In this document: positions 16,075-24,342 of the stretch, piece after piece | Layout of the letters: every line of letters begins with the position of its first letter | Numbering within the stretch: the first letter of the stretch is position 1 | NCBI GenBank assembly: GCA_934183305.1 | Contig: CAKPSF010000007.1 | Span: 1-41,211, forward strand | Direction: 5' to 3' | Source of the DNA: an uncultured Clostridia bacterium | Lineage (GTDB): Bacteria > Bacillota > Clostridia > TANB77 > CAG-508 | DNA: 41,211 nt | Notes under the pieces: model-generated | The model's input: the letters and a program-made list of their open reading frames with translations, nothing else | The model's database searches: none | Told to the model about the DNA's origin: nothing | Program-made: the position numbers and the translations under genes

Positions 16075-17108
16075 CAATATATTGTTAAATAATTAAAGTA
16101 TGGAATAAAAGAAATAATTAAAAAGGTATAAAAAGAAGCTAATATTCCATGTAAAAGTTTTCCAAGCATATAAGGCTTTATAGAAATATCTGATTTTGAA
16201 ATTATACTTAAAACCTGAAGAGTTATTGAAATACCACCAAATCCAAGTAAAAATGCTGCAATAATCACATTTACACCAAGATTTTTACTAGCAACAGAAC
16301 TTATCATTGTTATACCATTTGTAAGTTCTATAATTCCAGTAATAATAGGAATTATGAAATCTGTTTTAATATGTACAAGATTAAAAAGTGGAGTTATTAA
16401 AATAACTAAGAAATTCAAAATTTGCGTATTTCTTAAAATTGAAATAATAATCCCAAATAAAACAACAAAACCTCCAATTAAAACAATAGATTTAATTGCA
16501 GACAAAATGCTTTTAGATATTACCTCGCCTAATGAATTAAAAGTTAAATTATTAGATAAAACATCTACATTTCTTGAATATCTTGTTTTTGATTTCCAAA
16601 ATCTAAATATTATACCGACACTTAAACACGCTAAAATATGTGTAAATAAAAGTAATATGCCAATAGAAGAATCGTAAAAAAGAGAAATTCCAACAGTACC
16701 TAAAATAAATAATGGACCAGAATTATTAGTAAATGTTATTAATCGTTCGGCTTCTTCTTTTGTACATAAGTTATTATTCCTGAAATTAGTAACAATTTTA
16801 GCACCAACTGGATAACCACTAACAATTCCCATAAATAATGCATATGCTCCAATGCCTGGAACATTAAATAAAGGTCTCATGATTTTATTAAAAACATAAC
16901 CAATTTGTCTTGGAATATTAGTGTTATTTAAAAGTTCTGTTGCAATAAAAAATGGAAAAAGAGAAGGAACCACATTGTTAATCCAAATGTTAAGAGAATT
17001 CTTTACTGCCACAATATTTGATTTAGAAAAAAATATCAAACATAACATAAAAGCGAAAAATAATAAAGGAATAAAATTCCTCTTTAACTTTACAAAAAAC
17101 AATTTCAT
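16074..17108 (-). CDS. ylbJ: Sporulation integral membrane protein YlbJ
   Basis: 344 aa with about eight membrane helices. The Gate-domain signatures SGYPVGAKI and FTNNSGPLFILGTVG are those of YlbJ, a protein needed for spore coat/cortex maturation in Bacillus and controlled there by sigma-E. The related Gate domain occurs in nucleoside transporters and FeoB, suggesting a transport role. The start is set at the internal ATG (MKLFFVKLKRNF) because GAGGT stands 6 nt before it; an upstream in-frame ATG has no ribosome site. A sequence CATATAAA (minus strand, plus 17151-17158) could be a sporulation-sigma -10 box; weak support. Confidence 0.87.
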   Translation of the reverse strand: MKLFFVKLKRNFIPLLFFAFMLCLIFFSKSNIVAVKNSLNIWINNVVPSLFPFFIATELLNNTNIPRQIGYVFNKIMRPLFNVPGIGAYALFMGIVSGYPVGAKIVTNFRNNNLCTKEEAERLITFTNNSGPLFILGTVGISLFYDSSIGILLLFTHILACLSVGIIFRFWKSKTRYSRNVDVLSNNLTFNSLGEVISKSILSAIKSIVLIGGFVVLFGIIISILRNTQILNFLVILITPLFNLVHIKTDFIIPIITGIIELTNGITMISSVASKNLGVNVIIAAFLLGFGGISITLQVLSIISKSDISIKPYMLGKLLHGILASFYTFLIISFIPYFNYLTIY

Positions 17109-17167
17109 ACAATTACCTCGAAAACTAATAATTTGCAAATCAAATTGCAATTTATATGCTTATTTTC

Positions 17168-17196
17168 TTGTAAAATATATTCAAATATGTTATATT
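17168..17196 (+). promoter_or_regulatory. Candidate promoter of the rpiB-tagO-trpS-obg operon
   Basis: TTGTAA (17168-17173), 17-bp spacer, TATATT (17191-17196), about 30 bp before the rpiB start. The hexamers are imperfect. Confidence 0.5.
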
Positions 17197-17227
17197 TATT
17201 ACATATGAAATAATGGAGGTAGTGTAT

Positions 17228-17677
17228 ATGAAAATAGCAATTGGCGCAGATCATGGAGGATACAAATTAAAAGAAGAAATTAAAAAATATTTGGAAGAGA
17301 AAAATATAGAGTTTAAAGACTTTGGAGTTTATTCAGAAGAAAGAGCAGATTACCCATATATTGCAAAAGAAGTTTGCAAAGAAGTACAAGGTAAAAAATA
17401 TGATTTGGGAATAATAATTTGCAAAACTGGATATGGAATGTCTATTGTTGCAAATAAATTTAAAGGAATAAGATGTGCAAATTGTTATAGTGAAGAATCT
17501 GCTAGATTTGCTAAACTACATAATAATATAAATGTATTAGCATTGGGAGCAGAATATCTTTCAACTAATGATGCTATCTGTATTATTAGAATGATTTTAG
17601 CAACAGAGTTTGAAGGCGGAAGACATTTAGAAAGATTAAATATGATTAATGAAATAGAAAAAGAAAATATGAAATAA
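17228..17677 (+). CDS. rpiB: Ribose-5-phosphate isomerase B family (RpiB/LacAB)
   Basis: 149 aa. IGADHGGYKLKEEI with Asp8-His9, and ICKTGYGMSIVANK with the catalytic-position Cys65, followed by GIRCA, are the RpiB/LacA/LacB signature; the usual CGTG is CKTG here. It interconverts ribose-5-phosphate and ribulose-5-phosphate in the pentose phosphate pathway; allose-6-phosphate isomerisation is possible. Start chosen at ATG 17228, because the ATG at 17213 precedes the GGAGGT site. tagO follows after 17 bp. Confidence 0.88.
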   Translation: MKIAIGADHGGYKLKEEIKKYLEEKNIEFKDFGVYSEERADYPYIAKEVCKEVQGKKYDLGIIICKTGYGMSIVANKFKGIRCANCYSEESARFAKLHNNINVLALGAEYLSTNDAICIIRMILATEFEGGRHLERLNMINEIEKENMK

Positions 17678-17694
17678 TTTAGGAGGAGATTGTT

Positions 17695-18771
17695 ATGTGG
17701 GGAGATATTGCAATAGCATTTATGTTGGCTTTTATAACCACATTTGTTGTAACACCTTATACAATAACATTAGCTAAAAAACTTGGAGCGGTAGATACTC
17801 CTAAAGACGAAAGAAGAGTTAATACAACTACAATGCCAAGACTTGGTGGATTAGCAATTATTGCTGGCTTTTTGGTTTCAATAATATATCTTTTAATTGT
17901 ACTTAGTATAGAAAAAAGCATAAACTTAGCTGAAGATAATACATATATGAAACTTATTGGATTCTTTATTGGAGGATTAATAATTGCAATTGTGTGTTTT
18001 ATAGATGATTTAAAAGATTTACCACCACTTGTAAAGTTAGCTGCTCAAATAGTTGTAGCAGTAATTGTGGTTTTGTTTGGACTTAGAATTGATAATGTTA
18101 ATATTCCATTTTTATATAACATAGGTTTGCCAAATGCATTTTCAATTATACTTACAATAGGCTGGATTGTTGGAATTACAAATGCAATTAATTTAATAGA
18201 TGGACTAGATGGACTATCATCAGGTATTGCATTAATATCATGTATATCATTATTAATTATATTTGCATTAAATGGTTCGCCAATAATTGCAATATTGTTA
18301 ATAACAGCGTTAGCAGGAGCACTTTCTGGATTTTTACCATTTAATTTTAATCCAGCTAAAACTTTTATGGGAGATGCTGGTTCTAATTTTTTAGGATATT
18401 GTTTATCAGTAATATCAATATTTGGAGTTGCTAAAACATATACATTAGTAGTAATTGTTGCACCACTAATAGTTTTAGGATTACCTGTTTTAGATACTTT
18501 GATTGCAATAGTAAGGAGAATAGTTAAAGGGAAATCTATAAAAGCAATAATGAAACCAGATAAAGGACATTTACACCATACATTATTAAAAAAAGGTTTT
18601 ACACAAAGGGAAGCGGTATTTATAATGTATGCAATTACTGCAGCGTTAGGATTGTTTGCAATAGTATTGTTAGAAAGTGGAATATGGAAAGCGTTATCAT
18701 TCTTATTAATGGTAATTGCAATTACAGCAATTGGATATTTTAATTTCGAAAAAGAAAAAGATAAAATTTAA
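17695..18771 (+). CDS. tagO: Undecaprenyl-phosphate N-acetylglucosaminyl 1-phosphate transferase (WecA/TagO family)
   Basis: 358 aa with about ten membrane helices. The PNPT family motifs are all present: DTPKDERRVN with MPRLGGLAI, CFIDDLKDL, TNAINLIDGLDGL, FMGDAGSNF and the histidine motif GHLHHTLL. It transfers GlcNAc-1-phosphate to undecaprenyl phosphate, the first step of wall teichoic acid or other surface polysaccharide synthesis. No glycan gene cluster is nearby, so the final polymer is unknown. AGGAGG precedes ATG 17695. Confidence 0.9.
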   Translation: MWGDIAIAFMLAFITTFVVTPYTITLAKKLGAVDTPKDERRVNTTTMPRLGGLAIIAGFLVSIIYLLIVLSIEKSINLAEDNTYMKLIGFFIGGLIIAIVCFIDDLKDLPPLVKLAAQIVVAVIVVLFGLRIDNVNIPFLYNIGLPNAFSIILTIGWIVGITNAINLIDGLDGLSSGIALISCISLLIIFALNGSPIIAILLITALAGALSGFLPFNFNPAKTFMGDAGSNFLGYCLSVISIFGVAKTYTLVVIVAPLIVLGLPVLDTLIAIVRRIVKGKSIKAIMKPDKGHLHHTLLKKGFTQREAVFIMYAITAALGLFAIVLLESGIWKALSFLLMVIAITAIGYFNFEKEKDKI

Positions 18772-18798
18772 AACAATAATATGAAGAGAGATGATAAT

Positions 18799-19800
18799 AT
18801 GGAAAAGAAAAGAAGTTTAACTGGCGATAGACCAACTGGCAAAATGCATATTGGGCATTATTTTGGTTCACTTCAAAATAGAGTAAAAATACAAAATGAT
18901 GGAAATGTTGAACAATTTGTTATGATTGCTGATGTTCAAGCTTTAACAGATAATTTCAATAATCCTCAAAAAGTAAGAGATAATGTATATAATGTGCTTT
19001 TGGATTATTTATCTGTTGGAATTGATCCTACTAAAACTACTATTTTCTTGCAATCAATGATACCAGAAATTGCGGAACTTACAGTTTTTTATTCTAATTT
19101 AGTTACAATTTCAAGACTTCAAAGAAACCCAACGGTGAAAACAGAAATAGCACAAAAAAGAGATGTGTTTGGCGAGAGCGTTACATATGGATTTTTAGGA
19201 TATCCTGTAAGTCAAGCGGCTGATATAACCTGCTTTGAAGCTGATATTGTTCCAGCCGGTGAAGATCAAGAACCATTAATTGAACAGTGTAGAGAAATAG
19301 TAAGAAAGTTTAACAGTATATATGGAGAAACTTTAAAAGAACCAGAAATCGTTTTAAGCAAAAATAAAAGAATAAAGGGATTAGATGGAAACGAAAAAAT
19401 GGGAAAATCTCTAGGAAATGCTATTTACTTATCAGACAGTGATGAAGAAATAACTAAAAAAGTAATGGGAGCATTAACAGACCCAGGAAGAATAAAAAAA
19501 GATGATCTAGGAAATCCAGATATATGTATGGTTGCATATTATCATAATTTATTTAGCAAAGATGATGTTCAAACAATATGTGAAGAATGTAAAGCCGGAA
19601 AACGTGGATGTGTTGCTTGTAAAAAACAATTAATAGCAAATATTATAAAAGAATTAGAGCCATTAAGAGAAAGAAGAAAACAATATGAAGATAAGCCAGA
19701 AGAATTAAAAAGAATTTTAATGGAAGGAACTGAAAAAGCTAGAGAAGAAGCAACTAAAACTATAAAGAAAGTTAAAAAAGCTATGAAAATAGATTACTAG
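18799..19800 (+). CDS. trpS: Tryptophanyl-tRNA synthetase
   Basis: 333 aa, normal class Ic length. LTGDRPTGKMHIGHYFGS carries the HIGH motif, YPVSQAADI the core, and EKMGKSLGNA the KMSKS loop. The LTGDRPTG opening is the variant seen in many streptococci and clostridia rather than the SGIQPSG type. It charges tRNA-Trp. ATG 18799 has an AGAGAG site upstream; an ATG at 18781 lacks one. No T-box or trp leader is visible, so it relies on the rpiB-tagO transcript. obg follows after 19 bp. Confidence 0.93.
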   Translation: MEKKRSLTGDRPTGKMHIGHYFGSLQNRVKIQNDGNVEQFVMIADVQALTDNFNNPQKVRDNVYNVLLDYLSVGIDPTKTTIFLQSMIPEIAELTVFYSNLVTISRLQRNPTVKTEIAQKRDVFGESVTYGFLGYPVSQAADITCFEADIVPAGEDQEPLIEQCREIVRKFNSIYGETLKEPEIVLSKNKRIKGLDGNEKMGKSLGNAIYLSDSDEEITKKVMGALTDPGRIKKDDLGNPDICMVAYYHNLFSKDDVQTICEECKAGKRGCVACKKQLIANIIKELEPLRERRKQYEDKPEELKRILMEGTEKAREEATKTIKKVKKAMKIDY

Positions 19801-19819
19801 ACTAGAAAAGGAGAATTAC

Positions 19820-21097
19820 ATGTTTATTGATTATGTAAAAATCACAGCAAAATCAGGAAATGGCGGAAATGGAGCTATAACTTTTAGACGTGAAAAATAT
19901 GTTGCTGCCGGTGGACCAGATGGAGGAGACGGAGGTCGTGGCGGAAGTATATATTTTACAGTTGATCCAGATATGAATACCTTACTTGATTTCAGATTTA
20001 AAAGAAAGTTTAAAGCGGAAGATGGAAAAAGCGGTGAAGGTGGACATAGATTTGGAAAAAGTGGAGAGGATTTATATATAAAAGTTCCTGCTGGAACCGT
20101 TGTTAAAGATGCTGAAACTGGAAAAGTTGTAACAGATTTATCAGACATTGGACAAACTGAACTTATTTTGCCAGGTGGAAAAGGTGGAAAAGGAAATTCG
20201 CATTTTGCAACATCAACAAGACAAGCACCAAGATTTGCAAGAGACGGAGAAAAAGGTATAGAAAAAGAATTTATATTAGAATTAAAACTTTTAGCAGACG
20301 TTGGGTTACTAGGTTTTCCTAATGTTGGAAAGTCTACATTTATATCTAAAGTTACATCAGCTAAACCTAAAATTGCAGATTATCATTTTACAACTATAGT
20401 TCCAAACTTAGGAGTAGTAAAAGGAGAATATGGAGATAGTTTTGTTATAGCTGATATTCCTGGTATAATTGAAGGCGCTAGTGAGGGAACGGGATTAGGT
20501 TTGCAATTTTTAAGACATATTGAAAGAACAAGGTTGTTACTTCATTTCCTAGATGTATCAGGTTCAGAGGGAAGAAATCCAGTAGAAGATTTTAAAATTA
20601 TAAATGAGGAACTTAAAAAGTATAGTGAGAAATTATCTACTAGAAAACAAGTAATAGTTGCAAACAAAATAGATGTAATGCAAGATGAAAAATTACTTAA
20701 AGAAGTTGAAGAAATGGCAAAAGAAAAAAACATAGAAATATTTAAAATATCTGCAGTAACTGGCGATGGAATAAAAGAATTAATGAGAAGAGTGTCTGAA
20801 CTTTTAAAAGAACTTCCAAAAGAAGAAATAATAGAACCAATAGAAGATAGAGTTGTATATACTTTAAAAGATGATGAAGATGAGTTTGAAATTGAAAATA
20901 TAAAAGGAGAGTATATTGTATCAGGTCCTGCTGTTGATAGACTAATGGGAAGAGTAAATATTCAAGATAATGAATCAATGCACTATTTCCAAAAGCAGCT
21001 AAGAGAGTTAGGGATTGAAGCTAAACTAAAAGAAAAGGGAATTAAAGAAGGGGACACTGTAAAAATGCTTGAATGGGAATTTGAGTGGTATAATTAA
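19820..21097 (+). CDS. obg: GTPase Obg (CgtA)
   Basis: 425 aa. The glycine-rich Obg domain (1-~158, with repeated GGxGG) is followed by the G domain with GFPNVGKST (G1), the TT switch, DIPGI (G3), NKID (G4) and SAVTGDG (G5), then the OCT domain (~345-425) found in Firmicute Obg proteins. It is an essential ribosome-assembly GTPase that also senses ppGpp and affects sporulation entry in Bacillus. ATG after AAGGAG. It is the last gene of the operon, closed by a terminator. Confidence 0.96.
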   Translation: MFIDYVKITAKSGNGGNGAITFRREKYVAAGGPDGGDGGRGGSIYFTVDPDMNTLLDFRFKRKFKAEDGKSGEGGHRFGKSGEDLYIKVPAGTVVKDAETGKVVTDLSDIGQTELILPGGKGGKGNSHFATSTRQAPRFARDGEKGIEKEFILELKLLADVGLLGFPNVGKSTFISKVTSAKPKIADYHFTTIVPNLGVVKGEYGDSFVIADIPGIIEGASEGTGLGLQFLRHIERTRLLLHFLDVSGSEGRNPVEDFKIINEELKKYSEKLSTRKQVIVANKIDVMQDEKLLKEVEEMAKEKNIEIFKISAVTGDGIKELMRRVSELLKELPKEEIIEPIEDRVVYTLKDDEDEFEIENIKGEYIVSGPAVDRLMGRVNIQDNESMHYFQKQLRELGIEAKLKEKGIKEGDTVKMLEWEFEWYN

Positions 21098-21100
21098 AAA

Positions 21101-21127
21101 AAGAATAGGGTAAAAACTATTCTTTTT
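21101..21127 (+). terminator. Intrinsic terminator after obg
   Basis: The stem AAGAATAG (21101-21108) / CTATTCTT (21117-21124), extended by A/T pairs, is followed by T6. Confidence 0.75.
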
Positions 21128-21149
21128 TGTGAAAAATACAAAAATCTGT

Positions 21150-21178
21150 TTGACATATATTTGTTTGTGTGATAATAT
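21150..21178 (+). promoter_or_regulatory. Sigma-A promoter of lexA
   Basis: TTGACA (21150-21155), 17-bp spacer, TAATAT (21173-21178). No CGAAC-N4-GTTCG LexA box of the Bacillus type was seen around it, so autoregulation by the standard operator is not supported. Confidence 0.75.
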
Positions 21179-21211
21179 GTAATAGAATAAAAAATGAGGA
21201 GTGATTTTTAA

Positions 21212-21865
21212 ATGAGTAAAAAAGATCCAAGTGTTTTAAATAAAAGAGAAAGAGCTATATTAGATTACATAGAAAAACAAGCAAAAATAAATGGGTACCC
21301 ACCATCAGTTAGAGAAATAGGAAAAGCAGTAGGGTTAAGATCTACTGCAACAGTTCATGGCTACCTTGAAAAACTTGAACAAAAAGGTTATATAAAGAAA
21401 GAATCTCAAAAAGGTAGAACTTTAAAACTATTAAAAGGTAGTACTGGCAACAAACCAGTAGATACTACAAAGGATTTTTATTCAAATAGAGAAATGGTTG
21501 ATGTACCAGTTATAGGTAAAATAACTGCTGGGGCTCCAATTCTTGCAGTTGAAAATATAACAGATACTTTTCCTATTCCAATAGATTTTGTTGGAAATTG
21601 TGAAAGCTTTATGCTAACTGTTAGAGGAGAAAGTATGATAGAAGCTGGAATTTTAGATGGAGACTATATACTAGTTAAAAAACAAAATACAGCTAATAAT
21701 GGAGAAATAGTTGTTGCATTAATAGATGATGAAGCAACAGTTAAAACTTTTTATAAAGAAAAAGATCATATAAGATTACAACCAGAAAATTCTACAATGG
21801 ATCCAATTATTGTACCAGACTGTAAAATACTTGGAAAAGTTGGTGGAGTATTTAGAAAGATGTAA
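21212..21865 (+). CDS. lexA: SOS repressor LexA
   Basis: 217 aa. The N-terminal winged helix (VREIGKAVGLRSTATVHGYL) reads DNA. The C-terminal S24 peptidase domain has the Ala106-Gly107 cleavage site (ITAGAPI), catalytic Ser141 (VRGESMIEAGI) and Lys178 (EATVKTF). RecA-stimulated self-cleavage lifts repression of the SOS genes after DNA damage. ATG 21212 after GAGGAG. The recognition helix resembles the Firmicute type, yet the usual box is absent from its promoter. Two hairpins follow the gene. Confidence 0.95.
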   Translation: MSKKDPSVLNKRERAILDYIEKQAKINGYPPSVREIGKAVGLRSTATVHGYLEKLEQKGYIKKESQKGRTLKLLKGSTGNKPVDTTKDFYSNREMVDVPVIGKITAGAPILAVENITDTFPIPIDFVGNCESFMLTVRGESMIEAGILDGDYILVKKQNTANNGEIVVALIDDEATVKTFYKEKDHIRLQPENSTMDPIIVPDCKILGKVGGVFRKM

Positions 21866-21911
21866 AACAAAAAAGATTTTATAATCTTTAAAAACTTATA
21901 TAAAAATAAAA

Positions 21912-21941
21912 AATCCAGAATATAAATTCTGGATTTTTTGT
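21912..21941. terminator. Bidirectional terminator between lexA and rpsI
   Basis: The perfect stem AATCCAGAAT (21912-21921) / ATTCTGGATT (21926-21935) has T-runs on both sides. It serves lexA on the plus strand and rplM-rpsI on the minus strand. A smaller hairpin, AAAGATT-ttat-AATCTTT, precedes it at 21872-21889. Confidence 0.85.
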
Positions 21942-21948
21942 ATATATA

Positions 21949-22356
21949 TTATCTCTTTGAGAATTGTGGTGCACGTCTTGCTTTTTTTAGACCATATTTC
22001 TTTCTTTCTTTCATTCTTGGATCTCTTGTTAAGAATCCATTTGATTTTAATTCTGGTCTGTATTCAGCATTTGCTTCTAATAATGCTCTTGATATACCAT
22101 GACGGATTGCTCCAGCTTGACCTGTATATCCACCACCTGTTACTTTAACTATAACATCGTATTTTGATAATGTGTTTGTAGCAACTAATGGTTGTTTAAC
22201 TATAACTTTTAATGTTTCTAGTCCTAAGTATTCATCTATATCTTTACCGTTGATAGTAATTTTTCCTGTTCCTTCTACTAATCTAACTCTTGCTACAGAA
22301 CTTTTTCTTCTACCAGTTCCATAAAATACTGTTTTTTGTGATTTTGCTTTAGGCAT
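21949..22356 (-). CDS. rpsI: 30S ribosomal protein S9
   Basis: 135 aa. GTGRRKSSVARVRL, GGGYTGQAGAIRHGI and the terminal KKARRAPQFSKR are the S9 signature; the C-terminal Lys-Arg tail reaches the P-site tRNA. It lies 24 bp downstream of rplM with its own GGAGG, the conserved rplM-rpsI pair. Confidence 0.98.
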   Translation of the reverse strand: MPKAKSQKTVFYGTGRRKSSVARVRLVEGTGKITINGKDIDEYLGLETLKVIVKQPLVATNTLSKYDVIVKVTGGGYTGQAGAIRHGISRALLEANAEYRPELKSNGFLTRDPRMKERKKYGLKKARRAPQFSKR

Positions 22357-22380
22357 TTATTTTTCCTCCTTAAATTCTAA

Positions 22381-22815
22381 TTAAAAATTCCAGATTTCTG
22401 GTTTTTGAGCAGCATTTTCGTGTTCGCTACCAGCATATACTCTTAATTTCTTTAATTGGTCTGCTCCTAATCTGTTGTGAGGAAGCATTCCTTTTACAGC
22501 TAACATCATTGCTTTTTCAGGATTGTTTTCTAACATATCTTTAGCAGATACTTCTTTCATTCCACCAATATATCCTGAATGACTTCTATAAACTTTTTGG
22601 TTAAGTTTATTTCCTGTTAAAATAACTTGGTTACAGTTAAGTATTATTACGTGATCTCCAACATCAATATTTGGTGTATATGTTGGTTTGTGTTTTCCTC
22701 TTAATAATTTTGCAGCTTCAGTAGCAACTCTACCTAATGGTTTGTTTGCTGCGTCAATTATATACCATTTGCTTTCAATTTCACTTTTCTTTACACTATA
22801 TGTAGTATTATTCAT
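22381..22815 (-). CDS. rplM: 50S ribosomal protein L13
   Basis: 144 aa, normal length. KWYIIDAANKPLGRVATEAAKLLRG, the YRHSGY-like region (YRSHSGYIGG) and MLPHNRLGA identify L13, an early-assembly protein of the large subunit. A GGAGGG site precedes the ATG. The leader upstream folds in a way that fits autogenous control. Confidence 0.97.
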   Translation of the reverse strand: MNNTTYSVKKSEIESKWYIIDAANKPLGRVATEAAKLLRGKHKPTYTPNIDVGDHVIILNCNQVILTGNKLNQKVYRSHSGYIGGMKEVSAKDMLENNPEKAMMLAVKGMLPHNRLGADQLKKLRVYAGSEHENAAQKPEIWNF

Positions 22816-22912
22816 GGTAAAAATTACCCTCCATTCATTATTTTTATAATTTATATGAAGCTAATTACAACTACCGGGGAGAAGTTATAATTGCATCAAA
22901 TCTTAAAATACC
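22816..22912 (-). promoter_or_regulatory. Putative L13 leader (5' UTR of rplM-rpsI)
   Basis: The ~97-nt leader carries, on the minus strand, ATTATAACT - TCTCCCCGGT - AGTTGTAAT, an imperfect 9-bp stem with a pyrimidine/GG loop (plus ~22862-22889). Firmicutes have a known L13 leader at this place. I assign it from position and hairpin only. Confidence 0.5.
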
Positions 22913-22917
22913 TATAT

Positions 22918-22946
22918 ATTCTAATACAAAATAAAAAAAAAGTCAA
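22918..22946 (-). promoter_or_regulatory. Sigma-A promoter of rplM-rpsI
   Basis: On the minus strand TTGACT (plus 22941-22946), 17-bp spacer with a T tract, TAGAAT (22918-22923). It is divergent from the infC promoter, the two -35 boxes being 18 bp apart. Confidence 0.75.
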
Positions 22947-22964
22947 GAATTTTGCGGAAAAATA

Positions 22965-22993
22965 TTGACTTTGTTAATAAAATATTGTATTAT
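22965..22993 (+). promoter_or_regulatory. Sigma-A promoter of infC-rpmI-rplT
   Basis: TTGACT (22965-22970), 17-bp spacer, TATTAT (22988-22993), about 160 bp before infC, leaving a long leader. Confidence 0.75.
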
Positions 22994-22999
22994 ATTAAT

Positions 23000-23120
23000 A
23001 TTGAAAAGAAGAAGTAATCCACTTCTCACCTTAACTAATTAAAGGAAAAGGTAAATAAAATGTTAAATTTATAGATGTTTTATTATGGTAGTGGATTGAC
23101 AAAGCGTGTCAATCTTTTTT
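23000..23120 (+). promoter_or_regulatory. infC leader with attenuator (L20-leader type)
   Basis: The terminator GATTGACA (23094-23101) - AAGCG - TGTCAATC (23107-23114) followed by T6 competes with a long-range stem AATCCACT (23016-23023) / AGTGGATT (23090-23097). The two overlap by four bases, so only one can form. In Firmicutes the infC-rpmI-rplT leader is controlled by L20, and this structure fits that model. A 4-codon ORF (ATG 23060 to TAG 23074) lies in the loop of the long-range stem. Confidence 0.75.
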
Positions 23121-23150
23121 CTTTTGTATTAAATATTAGGAGGTGTTAAT

Positions 23151-23657
23151 ATAAAACAAGAATTACCAATTAATGAAAAAATCAGATTTAAAGAAGTTCA
23201 AGTTATTGATGAACAAGGACAAAAGCTTGGAACAATGTCTTCAAACGAAGCATTAGACTTAGCAGAAGAAAAAAAATTAGATTTAGTTCTTGTGGCTCCA
23301 AACGGAAATCCACCAGTTTGCAAAATAATGAATTATGGAAAACATAAATTTGAGCAAGCTAAAAGAGAAAAAGAAGCTAAGAAAAAACAAAAGGTTTCAG
23401 AACTTAAAGAAATTAGGGTTACGCCAAATACAGAAGACCATGATTTTAATTTTAAGGCAAAAAATGCAAGAAAATTTTTAGAGGATGGTGCAAAAGTTAA
23501 AATTACAGTTAGATTTAGAGGAAGAGAACTAAACTATGTTAAAGCAGGAGAAAATTTATTAAATAAATTTTCAGAAGAATTGGAAGATATCGCAAATGTA
23601 GATAAAAAACCATCTTTAGAAGGAAAAAACATGTTTATAATTTTATCTAGTAAATAA
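23151..23657 (+). CDS. infC: Translation initiation factor IF-3 (AUA start codon)
   Basis: 168 aa when started at ATA 23151; the protein then begins (M)KQELPINEKIRFKEVQVID, the true IF-3 N-terminus. The first in-frame ATG (23235) would lose the first 28 residues. AGGAGGTG at 23138-23145 gives ideal spacing to the ATA, and no ATG, GTG or TTG is available in that frame there. Both domains are present (LVLVAPNGNPPVCKIMNYGK and KVKITVRFRGRE). infC is well known to use rare AUU-type starts so that IF-3 can repress its own translation. First gene of infC-rpmI-rplT. Confidence 0.92.
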   Translation: MKQELPINEKIRFKEVQVIDEQGQKLGTMSSNEALDLAEEKKLDLVLVAPNGNPPVCKIMNYGKHKFEQAKREKEAKKKQKVSELKEIRVTPNTEDHDFNFKAKNARKFLEDGAKVKITVRFRGRELNYVKAGENLLNKFSEELEDIANVDKKPSLEGKNMFIILSSK

Positions 23658-23702
23658 GATAATTTTGAATAAATATAAAAGAGTTTTGAAAGGAGAATTA
23701 TT

Positions 23703-23906
23703 ATGGCAAAATTAAAAACTAATAAAGCTGCTAAAAAAAGATATAGTTTAACAGCTACTGGAAAAGTTAAAAGAACAAAATCAAATAGAAGACATCTTTT
23801 AGCTAACAAAACTTCTAGACAAAAGAAATCTGGAAAGATACAAAATGCTTATGCAGATAAAACTTGCGAAGCAGGAATCAAAAAATTATTACCATATGGA
23901 AATTAA
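23703..23906 (+). CDS. rpmI: 50S ribosomal protein L35
   Basis: 67 aa. KLKTNKAAKKRYSLTATGKVKR and RRHLLANKTSRQK are the L35 pattern; very basic. It lies between infC and rplT in the conserved order, after AAAGGAG. Confidence 0.97.
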   Translation: MAKLKTNKAAKKRYSLTATGKVKRTKSNRRHLLANKTSRQKKSGKIQNAYADKTCEAGIKKLLPYGN

Positions 23907-23929
23907 TGAATAAAGGAGTGAAATAGAAA

Positions 23930-24280
23930 ATGGCAAGAGTAAAAACAGCTAAAATTACTAGAAAAAAACATAAAAAAATAATAAAACAAGCAAAAGGTTA
24001 CTATGGAGCAAAAAGTTACAGATTTAGAACAGCTAAACAAGCAGTTATGAAATCTGGAATGTATGCATATGTAGGAAGAAAAGATAAAAAAAGTGATTTT
24101 AGAAAATTATGGATAGCTAGAATTAATGCAGCAGCTAGAATTAATGGATTAACATATAGTACATTAATATCTGGATTAAAAAAAGCTAATGTTGCAATAA
24201 ACAGAAAAATGTTAGCTGAAATAGCTGTAACAGATGCAGAAGCATTTGCAAAAATAGCTGAAATAGCTAAAAAAGCATAA
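23930..24280 (+). CDS. rplT: 50S ribosomal protein L20
   Basis: 116 aa. ARVKTAKITRKKHKKIIKQAKGYYGAK is the long basic N-terminal helix that threads into 23S rRNA; RKLWIARINAAAR and the globular C-terminus follow. L20 is an assembly protein and, in Firmicutes, the repressor that acts on the leader of this operon. AAAGGAG precedes ATG 23930. A strong terminator follows. Confidence 0.97.
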   Translation: MARVKTAKITRKKHKKIIKQAKGYYGAKSYRFRTAKQAVMKSGMYAYVGRKDKKSDFRKLWIARINAAARINGLTYSTLISGLKKANVAINRKMLAEIAVTDAEAFAKIAEIAKKA

Positions 24281-24294
24281 ATAATACAATTAAG

Positions 24295-24342
24295 AACGAG
24301 GTAAAAACAAGTCGAAAATGATTTGTTTTTACCTCGTTTTTT
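24295..24342. terminator. Strong terminator between rplT and spoVAE
   Basis: A 16-bp perfect stem (AACGAGGTAAAAACAA 24295-24310, with its complement at 24323-24338) and T-run, shared by convergent genes. It reaches the last bases of spoVAE on the minus strand. Confidence 0.9.

Noticed and set aside
21130..21211. LexA box in the lexA promoter
   Set aside because: No CGAAC-N4-GTTCG or close variant; the GTTTG/CAAAC-like words are not arranged as a palindrome.
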